Part shown: piece by piece, positions 9,901-15,666 of the stretch | Layout: each line of letters begins with the position of its first letter | Position numbering within the stretch: position 1 is the stretch's first letter | The notes under the pieces: generated by a model | Told to the model about the DNA's origin: nothing | Database searches by the model: none | Seen by the model: only the letters and a program-made list of their open reading frames with translations | Made by a program: the position numbers and the translations under genes | From: Balanoglossus misakiensis | Taxonomy: Eukaryota > Hemichordata | DNA length: 64,000 nt | Reading direction: 5' to 3' | Assembly: GCA_040954595.2 (NCBI GenBank) | Contig: JBECUI020000031.1 | Coordinates: 124,001 to 188,000, forward strand

Positions 9901-11526
9901 TTGAGGATTAGTTCCTTTAGCTCGGAGGTAATAAGGAGTACCACTGCTCAGACCGCTTAGGGTGAGGGTCTCCGAAACTCCTGTAGCCTCAAAGTTCTGA
10001 GTAATGGGCTGCTGGTCTGAATAGTCCGCTGTGGTATGAGCTTCGACGGTAATCGTAATGTCGGCCTCGACCTTGACTGCGATGATGATGGCATCCACAG
10101 CTGTCTGTATGTTCTCAATGGTGACTGTGGGGTCTGGGTTGGGGGTGTGGGGATTGTTCTCGCTCTCCACCCAGGCACTCTCTTCATTTTGAGGATTAGT
10201 TCCTTTAGCTCGGAGGTAATAAGGAATATTGCCAGTCAGGCCGCTAAGGCTAAGAATCTCCGAAGCTCCTGTGGCCCTAAGATTCCCGGAAATGGGCATC
10301 TGGTCTGAATAGTCCGCTGCGGTATGGGCTTCGACGGTAATCGTAATGCCGGCCAAGGCCTTGACCCCAACGGTGAGGGTCCCCCCTCCAATCTGAACGT
10401 TCTCGATGGTGACTGCGGGATCGGGGTTGAGTCGGTAAGGATTGGCCGCAGCTTCCACCCAAGCGCTCTTTATGCCTTGGGGATTGGTCCCCCGAGCCCG
10501 GATATAATAAGAAGTGTCGGGCAATAGACCGTCAAAGCTTACGGTATCCGTTTCTTCTGTAACAGTAATATCCTTTCTGGTTCCCGCACCGGAGAAATCA
10601 GGACTGTTATAGAGCCATATTTCAACGTCAATGCCGGCAGAGGCCCCGACCGTGACGGTGAGGCCCTCCAAACTGACCTGAACTTTATCGATAGTAACAG
10701 CAGGACTCAGGTTGGGGGTGTAGGGATTGCCCTCCACCGCCAACCAGCCACTTGAGACATCTTGGTCGTTGGTGCCCATGACCTGAAGGTAATAGGGAAT
10801 GTTCTCCAGCTCTGTGAAAACCAGCCTCAAAGTAGCATCTATGACTCGGACATTCGTGGGGGCAAGGGCTCCTCCCTCGGGGAAGCTTGGGTCGGTATGG
10901 GCTTCGGCATCGTAGGTAATGGCGGGGAAGGTATTGAGTACCAGAGTGATGCTCTGAGCTCCTACCATCACCTCTTTAATGGGATCAGCATTCATGGAAG
11001 CAGTTTTTTTGCCAAAGGAGACCCATGGGACAACATCGTAGCCCCCTGCCTGAAGAGGATATATCAAAGCAGCTTCGTTCAGAGAATCGGGAAAGACCTC
11101 AGCGGCGTTGCCCTGAAGCCTTGGGGCCGTGGTAGCCATGATGTTCAGCCTTTTCAAAGCCGTACCGGCAAAGGCCTGGCTTCCTATGAAAGTTATACCC
11201 GTTCCAATACGTACTTCTTCCAGCGATTGGGCCTGGCTGAAAGCCTCCTCACCTATGGTAGTGATGCTGTCGGGAATGATGGCGCTGGTGATGGCCGTTC
11301 CCTTAAAGGCTGCCGCTTGAATTCTTGTTACCCGTATATTGTCAATTTGGGAAGGGATACTTAGATCGGTTTCCCCATTGACTACAAGGCCGGTTATAGT
11401 GATTTCTGAACCTTCTGTCATATACTGGAAGTTATCTGATTCATGTACTCCTGTTGTAGCTGGATTCTGACATCCGCTGAAAACGAGCACAAGGGATACA
11501 AAGAAGGATCTAAGGATATTTCTCAA
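6952..11526 (-). CDS. Large GLUG/LRR/FN3 surface lipoprotein, paralog 4 (intact)
   Basis: This 1524-residue secreted lipoprotein is the only array member open from start to stop. The start is a TTG at 11526 with AGGAG nine bases upstream. Its signal peptide runs MRNILRSFFVSLVLVFSGC with lipobox FSGC. BspA-like leucine-rich repeats cover about residues 60-140. About seven to eight fibronectin-like domains of about 96 residues follow (about 175-930), four of them near-identical at DNA level. Then come the region shared with the paralogs (about 930-1080, with an acidic DSDDDGRNG loop) and about 15-17 GLUG repeats to about 1450. The leader is unrelated to the phase-variable leader of paralogs 1-3, so this copy may be expressed constitutively while the others switch. 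An adhesive or matrix role is inferred from the family. Confidence 0.9.
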   Translation of the reverse strand: MRNILRSFFVSLVLVFSGCQNPATTGVHESDNFQYMTEGSEITITGLVVNGETDLSIPSQIDNIRVTRIQAAAFKGTAITSAIIPDSITTIGEEAFSQAQSLEEVRIGTGITFIGSQAFAGTALKRLNIMATTAPRLQGNAAEVFPDSLNEAALIYPLQAGGYDVVPWVSFGKKTASMNADPIKEVMVGAQSITLVLNTFPAITYDAEAHTDPSFPEGGALAPTNVRVIDATLRLVFTELENIPYYLQVMGTNDQDVSSGWLAVEGNPYTPNLSPAVTIDKVQVSLEGLTVTVGASAGIDVEIWLYNSPDFSGAGTRKDITVTEETDTVSFDGLLPDTSYYIRARGTNPQGIKSAWVEAAANPYRLNPDPAVTIENVQIGGGTLTVGVKALAGITITVEAHTAADYSDQMPISGNLRATGASEILSLSGLTGNIPYYLRAKGTNPQNEESAWVESENNPHTPNPDPTVTIENIQTAVDAIIIAVKVEADITITVEAHTTADYSDQQPITQNFEATGVSETLTLSGLSSGTPYYLRAKGTNPQNEESAWVEAGNNPYAPNPDPTVTIESVQIQGAALTLRVNALAGITMTAEAHITADYSDQTPFSGNLMATGVSEPLTLSGLTGGTPYYLRVKGTNPQNEESAWVEAGNNPYTPNPDPTVTIESIQTSVDALTVTVRALAGISISIQVNKLGFPSDSVVELKEFTATGGLDTRTFTNLSGKDSYSILVKGVNAHNDSTGWVEAVGNPYTPHMNPAITTLRVETAIETFTVKVATLENIDVSDGMKIEVEFSNDAAFDAASLVASKTIAATGNIDEVSFSSSDEILSATSYYIRARGINAQRDISPWVVADNPPHRLSSLNILDAIPRSGQIMAIIEASNGSDGRVQVSTEAGFASITKELTFTGTGNPETLVLDGLGNDNSYYLRALLDGNTVQGDYSTPLIPTADGKQHIHRLSELAKIGVDSDNYPDNWAYELKTNLNFADANNDGFRDDPYDSDDDGRNGNWAPLTPGIYDENEIYVSGGYNGIFDGQSYSIDGMTIQAPGADEVGLFGVMNFGGEIKDLGLLGVAVLGKAYVGGLVGESKGIITGSYASGEVSGQDSHVGGLVGYSEGSIRNSYAIGSVLGKAYVGGLVGDSKGLISDSHATGSVTGYNYVGGLVGVGYRGSGVTITDSYATGDVTGYFYVGGLVGESGGDSIMDSYATGSVTGQHNTIGGLAGLNYSTITGSSATGSVMGEGDSVGGLVGVNFGTITDSYATGDVSGKGNDVGGLAGSNDRNLTGSYATGSVTGEKESVGGLVGSNNGDITSSYALGSVTGQGNQVGGLVGYSHSGTSITSSYALGSVTGQADYVGGLVGRSFDTSRSSYATGEVVGRNYVGGLIGYSSVTIAGNYATGNVSGNTHVGGLVGYLYRRRVDNSYATGNVSGTGVNIGRVAGSSRYTIIQSGYYYDQQSISTPEGVVPNIKGSAVTLDQLKTLAWYTSTDSGNLGWSVDDWIIDGRVNGTTPYHPHIKDVPSQPDTPLPTP
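9541..10690 (-). repeat. 288-bp tandem coding repeat (FN3-like modules)
   Basis: A marker string (AATGGTGACTG and variants) recurs at 9541, 9829, 10117 and 10405, exactly 288 bp apart, and again more diverged near 10690. Each unit encodes one 96-residue fibronectin-like module with motifs such as AGITxTVEAH, TPYYLRAKGTNPQNEESAWVEA and NPDPTVTIE. Long near-identical DNA units make in-frame gain or loss of modules by recombination plausible. Confidence 0.8.
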
Positions 11527-12310
11527 GGACTATGTCTCCTACTGTTTTTGTGTGATTTACTACTCATTATATCTCATTGTTTCCAATACTCTTTCCAAGT
11601 TTCCATTTTACAGAAAAAATTTATGATTTCAAAACTAATCCGACATCTCCCCCGAAAACTCATCCAAATTCATCTTCAGTCTTACCTATCTGCCCATCAA
11701 TCAGGGACAAGGTCATGTTGGAGGCCCTGTCCTCCTATGGTAATGCCCCTACCCTACTCTCGGTAGATGAACACCTTGAAGGAAAAAGGGGGGGGGGAGA
11801 ATGAGTCAAAAGATAAAAGGCGAAGGGGGAAGCAGGGGTTTTAGTTTTAGCTAGGGTTAACCTATGCTATCCTAACGCAGGTAAATGAGCTTATACGCCA
11901 TATCTCCTTTTGTACGCTGTGGTCCTTTTTTTCAAGTCCTTTTCATGGTTCAAGACTTTTTGATTAGGCAGCTACAGTACTTTTTTGACAGATGACATGT
12001 TGGGGAAGAAAATGAAAAAAATTGTAACAATATTTTCTCAGGTGTAGAGCTTAATGCTTTTGGGGAAAGCTTAGGTCTGAGATGGAGCCTATCGGTCTAG
12101 GAGCTAAACTTCCTGGTTTGCCCAGGAGATTGAGAGATTCTATGTTCGGAAGAGGAATTCTCCTGATTTTAGTGAACAATGTCATTTCCCAGCAGAAAGA
12201 AACTGTGAGCCTAGGGGAAGATTGTGGAAAGGCATGGTGACTGAAATCACTTTCTAACAGGCATTTTTCTTGCAAGCAGAGCACATAACTTCAGCGGAAT
12301 TCCTTCTTGT
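11527..12310. other. Leader region of paralog 4 with a decayed paralog 5' end
   Basis: No gene is supported here. On the minus strand, about 11990-11820 aligns with the promoter-to-signal-peptide segment of paralogs 1-3. It shares CAATCAAAAAGTCTT, a CTTGAAA element like the -35, AAGGAGAT, CTCATTTA, and TGCGTTAGGATAGCATAGG...AACCCTAGC, but it has stops and no usable start. It is a degenerate 5' module left by an old duplication. A G10 tract lies at about 11788-11797. The rest, to the hsp20 control region, shows nothing recognisable. Confidence 0.55.
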
Positions 12311-12370
12311 GTGTTATTTTGACACGCACCATGTTCCCATTTCTACACTTGTGTCAAAATGGCACAAGTG
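12311..12370 (+). promoter_or_regulatory. Paired dyad sites upstream of hsp20 (possible activator sites)
   Basis: GTGTTATTTTGACAC at 12311-12325 recurs as GTGCCATTTTGACAC on the opposite strand at 12365-12351. Each is itself an imperfect palindrome (GTGTYA-N3-TGACAC). The second overlaps a perfect inverted repeat, CACTTGTG-N9-CACAAGTG (12346-12370). They lie about 120-180 nt upstream of the predicted hsp20 start of transcription, a usual distance for enhancer sites of sigma-54 activators. The binding protein is unknown. Confidence 0.5.
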
Positions 12371-12462
12371 GGGATATTGTGTGAACTTCGAGATTTTCCA
12401 TGGAGGATTTTAATTTATTTAATTCTTTTCCATACAATACATTACTTAAAATAATAAAAACC

Positions 12463-12479
12463 TGGCACGGTTTATGCTT
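12463..12479 (+). promoter_or_regulatory. Sigma-54 (RpoN) type promoter of hsp20
   Basis: TGGCACG, four bases, then ATGCT: GG at 12464-12465 and GC at 12476-12477 with ten bases between, as required for a -24/-12 promoter. There is one mismatch to TTGC at the -12. It lies 36 nt before the start codon of hsp20. Confidence 0.65.
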
Positions 12480-12514
12480 ATTAGAAAGTAGAGACATTCT
12501 AGGAGGTAAAAAAG

Positions 12515-12940
12515 ATGTACTTAATTAAGAATTCTTGGCCTAGAGCAGGCCTTAGTTATGCCGAGAGCATGCTTGACAGTTTTTTCGAAAACGGAATTTC
12601 TGGGACTCGCTCTTTCCCGGTAAACGTTGCTGAGACCCCAGATACCTATATTATTCAGGCAGAACTTCCCGGTTATAGTGCCGAAAATCTCAATATTAAG
12701 GTAGAGAACAACCTGTTGGTCATAGAAGGCCAGATAGCCGACAAGGAGTCAGAGGGGTCTTCAAAAAATTTCAAGTGGCTGTTCCGGGAATACCGCAGAA
12801 ATGAGGTGATGCGAAGTTTTGTTATTCCTCAGAATGTGGACCAGGATTCCTTGGTAGCAGAAATGGAGAATGGCTGCTTGAAGCTTACTCTGAAAAAATA
12901 TGACAAGGCCAAAACACGCTCCATACCCATTAGGTCCTGA
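12515..12940 (+). CDS. hsp20: Hsp20/alpha-crystallin family small heat shock protein
   Basis: A 141-residue ATP-independent holdase chaperone that binds unfolding proteins in the cytoplasm. The alpha-crystallin domain covers about residues 35-130, including the PDTYIIQAELPGYSAENLNIKVENNLLVIEG strand region (split here only for description) and a terminal GCLKLTLKK element. The C-terminal tail has IPI, the I-x-I anchoring motif. The start is the ATG after AGGAGGT. It is a single gene with its own terminator. Control appears unusual: a sigma-54 type promoter and upstream dyads instead of a CIRCE element. Length is typical for the family. Confidence 0.93.
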   Translation: MYLIKNSWPRAGLSYAESMLDSFFENGISGTRSFPVNVAETPDTYIIQAELPGYSAENLNIKVENNLLVIEGQIADKESEGSSKNFKWLFREYRRNEVMRSFVIPQNVDQDSLVAEMENGCLKLTLKKYDKAKTRSIPIRS

Positions 12941-12944
12941 AGGA

Positions 12945-12980
12945 GAGAAGCCGTCGTGGTCAGTACCGACGGCTTCTTTA
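12945..12980 (+). terminator. Rho-independent terminator of hsp20
   Basis: A perfect 10-bp stem (GAAGCCGTCG at 12947-12956 with CGACGGCTTC at 12967-12976) is followed by TTT just after the hsp20 stop. Confidence 0.8.
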
Positions 12981-13023
12981 GTTTGAGAACATATTGAGGT
13001 GCTAAAGCTTTGCTAAGCATGGG

Positions 13024-13061
13024 AACTCATCTTTCTCCAGGGTTTGGGGAAGGATGAGTTT
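13024..13061 (-). terminator. Possible terminator of the rhodanese-like gene
   Basis: An inverted repeat (AACTCATC with GATGAGTT, extended by CTTTCTCC/GGAAGG) lies just after the stop at 13074, reading on the minus strand. It has no U-run, so the assignment is moderate. Confidence 0.4.
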
Positions 13062-13073
13062 CGGTGAGACAGC

Positions 13074-14000
13074 TCAGGGATAATGGCGTTCCACAGGATA
13101 GACCTCGTTGTTTCCCCATTCAGCCCATCCTCCATTGTACAGTGCCACATTATCATACCCTGCTAAGGTTAGGGCAAGCCAATTATGAGCAGCCCGAATT
13201 CCAGTGTGGCTAAAAGTTACCACTTTTTTGTCAGGAGAAAGACCTTTGGAGGCATAAAAGCTTGCCAGTTCTTCGGAAACTCGAAAGTTCACAGGAAGAT
13301 CTTGGGTGTTATTGTGGATCCATTCTACCCAAATGGCCCCCGGAATATGACCGCCCCTGGCGGCCCGCACATCGGTACCAACATACTCCCCGAGGCCCCT
13401 GGCATCAACAATGACAAAATCGGGATTATCAAGATTCTTCAGGATATCTCTTCCCGTCAGTAAGAGTTGCTCTTGTATTTCCGGAACTAGAGAGCCCCGC
13501 AGAACCTGGGTAAATTCCAGGCTAAGGTCACGGCCCTCGGATTCCCAGAGGTCATAACCTCCGTTCAACAGTGACCAATTTTTATGCCCAAGATAGGCAA
13601 GGGTCCAGGCCAACCTGGCGGCCCAAAGTCCATTCCCCCCATCGTAGAGAACGACAACAGAATCGTTAGAGACTCCAGCTTCTTCTAAAAAGTATGTCAC
13701 TTCTTTTATTCTGCTCAGTATGCCCGCTGGGTTTGTTAATACTTTCTGAAAATTTCTGTAGTCCACAAAAACGGCCTGAGGAAGGTGCCCTGTCTGATAA
13801 TCTTCAAGGCTCCGTCCTATGTCTAGGATAACGAGTTCGGGGAATTCCTGGTTTGCAGCAAGCCAATCAGCATTTATTAAAAGCGAAGGGGGTTCTCCAA
13901 CGATGACTTCTTTTTCTTCTGGAAGATTTTTGCTTCCCCCCGCAATCACTACCTGAGCGGCAAGGAAAAGAAAGGTAAATAGGCTAAGTTTTTGTTTCAT
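13074..14000 (-). CDS. Secreted double-rhodanese (sulfurtransferase-like) protein lacking both catalytic cysteines
   Basis: This 308-residue protein has an N-terminal signal peptide (MKQKLSLFTFLFLAAQVVIA) and two rhodanese folds, about residues 40-150 and 175-305, as in thiosulfate/3-mercaptopyruvate sulfurtransferases. Family landmarks are present: LDIGRSLEDYQTGHLPQAVFVD, ARGLGEYVG, GHIPGAIWVEW and LYNGGWAEWG. The second-domain loop, normally CxxGxR, reads SHTGIR with an AGC serine codon where the persulfide cysteine belongs. The first-domain loop reads DGGNG. The usual sulfur transfer is therefore not expected; a binding role is possible. The start is the ATG at 14000 with AGGAAAG upstream. 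It stands alone on the minus strand. Confidence 0.85.
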   Translation of the reverse strand: MKQKLSLFTFLFLAAQVVIAGGSKNLPEEKEVIVGEPPSLLINADWLAANQEFPELVILDIGRSLEDYQTGHLPQAVFVDYRNFQKVLTNPAGILSRIKEVTYFLEEAGVSNDSVVVLYDGGNGLWAARLAWTLAYLGHKNWSLLNGGYDLWESEGRDLSLEFTQVLRGSLVPEIQEQLLLTGRDILKNLDNPDFVIVDARGLGEYVGTDVRAARGGHIPGAIWVEWIHNNTQDLPVNFRVSEELASFYASKGLSPDKKVVTFSHTGIRAAHNWLALTLAGYDNVALYNGGWAEWGNNEVYPVERHYP

Positions 14001-14235
14001 TCGTTACTTTCCTAATTAAAACAGAGAGGAGAACTTTCTCCGTAATTGAGTCGCTTTTGGGAACAGTAAGGGGTTACTTCAATTGAAGTTATTTTTTATT
14101 TTCATAGTATACAGCATGTTTTCCTTGATTTCATTAAAATCTTGAATATTTAAATTTTTGCGGCGGCCAGCAGAAATGCTGTCTACTGAAAACTGTTTCA
14201 TTAGCCAATTGATCCTATCCGTTTCCTTAAGTCCA

Positions 14236-15183
14236 TTAATTCCGTAACACAGTCGAGCGCAGGGCTAAGTTGTGGGACCGCCTGAACATTTCCGCCCGGA
14301 TTAGCATAGAAGAAATAATGAGGGAGCCTCCGAGAACAAGACGCCAAGTCACCGGCTCGTGAAAAAGAGCCACAGCCCACATAAGGGCAAAAATTACTTC
14401 CAAGTAAGATAAGTGACTTACTGCCGCAACGGAAAGACGGCTGAAAGCCGAGAAAAGAAAAACAAAGGCCAAAATTCCCACAATAAAGCCGTTTGCCACT
14501 GACCAAGCCAATGCAATCCAGGAAGTCTCGGGCAACACACCCAGAAAGGCGGGAAGAAAAACGAAGCCTCCCAGAAGGTTCTGCCAGAAGGTTGCCCTCA
14601 GACGGTCAATCCCTTCCTTGCGGATAAGAACAAGAACCAGTGCATAAATTGCGGCACTGCCTAGCATCAAAGTCATTCCCAGGAAGTCCTGATCATAAAA
14701 ACTGAATTTGCTTCCTGAATACAGTACCATGACTCCACTGAGAGCCAGGAGTGTAAAAAAAACATCACGTATTTCTAATTTTTCACCAAGGACAAGATAG
14801 GCAAAAAACAAGGAAAAGGCAGGCCAGGTGTAGAGGATTATAATAGCCTTTCCTATGGAAATCAGACGGAAAGACTCGAAATAGAGAAGGAGCCGTAGAG
14901 CATTGAGTGCCGAGGCAACAAGAAGCCGGATTGGTCTACCAAGACCTTGGCGGGGTGTTCTTGCTTTGGACAGATTCTCCCGAGAATAACTACGGGTTGC
15001 CGCTCGGTCCTTGAAAAAAAGCCAAAAACCCAAAAAAACTGCTGGGATAGCACAGCGAACAAAGGTCATTGCCCCAGAGGGAAGATTTGCCATACGGATA
15101 AAAGGTCCACTAAAGCCCATCAGAGCAGAAGATAGAACAACTTCTGTAACTCCAACCATCATGAGCCGACGATTTTGGTTCAT
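14236..15183 (-). CDS. EamA/DMT-family permease
   Basis: A 315-residue integral membrane protein with about ten hydrophobic segments arranged as two EamA repeats (about residues 10-150 and 165-300). The first repeat opens with SSALMGFSGPFIRMANLPSGAMTFVR and the second with MTLMLGSAAIYALVLVLIRK. Family members move metabolites or drugs across the inner membrane; the substrate cannot be read from sequence. The start is the ATG at 15183. Neighbours (rhodanese-like gene, tRNA-Leu) do not point to a substrate. Confidence 0.85.
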   Translation of the reverse strand: MNQNRRLMMVGVTEVVLSSALMGFSGPFIRMANLPSGAMTFVRCAIPAVFLGFWLFFKDRAATRSYSRENLSKARTPRQGLGRPIRLLVASALNALRLLLYFESFRLISIGKAIIILYTWPAFSLFFAYLVLGEKLEIRDVFFTLLALSGVMVLYSGSKFSFYDQDFLGMTLMLGSAAIYALVLVLIRKEGIDRLRATFWQNLLGGFVFLPAFLGVLPETSWIALAWSVANGFIVGILAFVFLFSAFSRLSVAAVSHLSYLEVIFALMWAVALFHEPVTWRLVLGGSLIISSMLIRAEMFRRSHNLALRSTVLRN

Positions 15184-15339
15184 AGGTACAAATATGAACT
15201 AATTAAGTAAGCTCTACCAGTAGCATTTTAAGAAAGCCTTTAAATATTTGCTTCTTCTCAGGGGGATTAAGCCATCATTCGTTATGCTGGAATGGTATTG
15301 ACCATTTCTCTAGTTTTCTTTATAATACTTCCCTAGTAC

Positions 15340-15423
15340 GCTGGCGTGGTGAAATTGGTATACACGATAGACTCAAAATCTGTTGGAGGCGACTCCGTGT
15401 GGGTTCGAGTCCCACCGCCAGTA
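15340..15423 (+). tRNA. tRNA-Leu (CAA)
   Basis: Folds as a class II tRNA with acceptor GCTGGCG/CGCCAGT and a G1-U72 pair as in other leucine tRNAs. The D-arm holds GGTGAAATTGGTATACAC, the anticodon loop is CTCAAAA (anticodon CAA), there is a long variable arm, the T-loop is GGGTTCGAGTCCC and the discriminator is A. CCA is not encoded. Confidence 0.95.
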
Positions 15424-15627
15424 ATTGTGTATTGGATGCCTGTTTTAAAAAACGGGCCTCTGAAAATTTCGCAATAATCAAATCTTCCTGCCATCATAAC
15501 CCACCACCTATCCGCCTCCAAAGCTTCCCTATCCAGCTAGAATTTCAGGCAGATATCTGGCAAGGTTGGATGCCTTATACAAAAATCCGCTACATCTTCC
15601 AGAAAAACAGCGCTGCCATTCCTGTGT

Positions 15628-15664
15628 ATAATTTGTCCCCTGAATCTTGCAAGGGACAAATTAT
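15628..15664 (-). terminator. Hairpin terminator of GLUG lipoprotein paralog 5
   Basis: A perfect 12-bp stem (ATAATTTGTCCC at 15628-15639 with GGGACAAATTAT at 15653-15664) lies immediately after the stop at 15667. The stem base is AT-rich, but there is no long U-run. Confidence 0.55.
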
Positions 15665-15666
15665 CG

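Noticed and set aside
1-11526. Plus-strand frames of 60-200 residues across the lipoprotein array
   Set aside because: They recur at the same place in each paralog because they are antisense shadows of the conserved LRR and GLUG coding DNA.
12051-12284. 77-residue minus-strand frame before hsp20
   Set aside because: No ribosome site, no recognisable family and low coding character; it overlaps only spacer.
12346-12370. CACTTGTG-N9-CACAAGTG as a CIRCE element
   Set aside because: The N9 spacing is the same but the arms do not match TTAGCACTC/GAGTGCTAA, so HrcA control is not supported.
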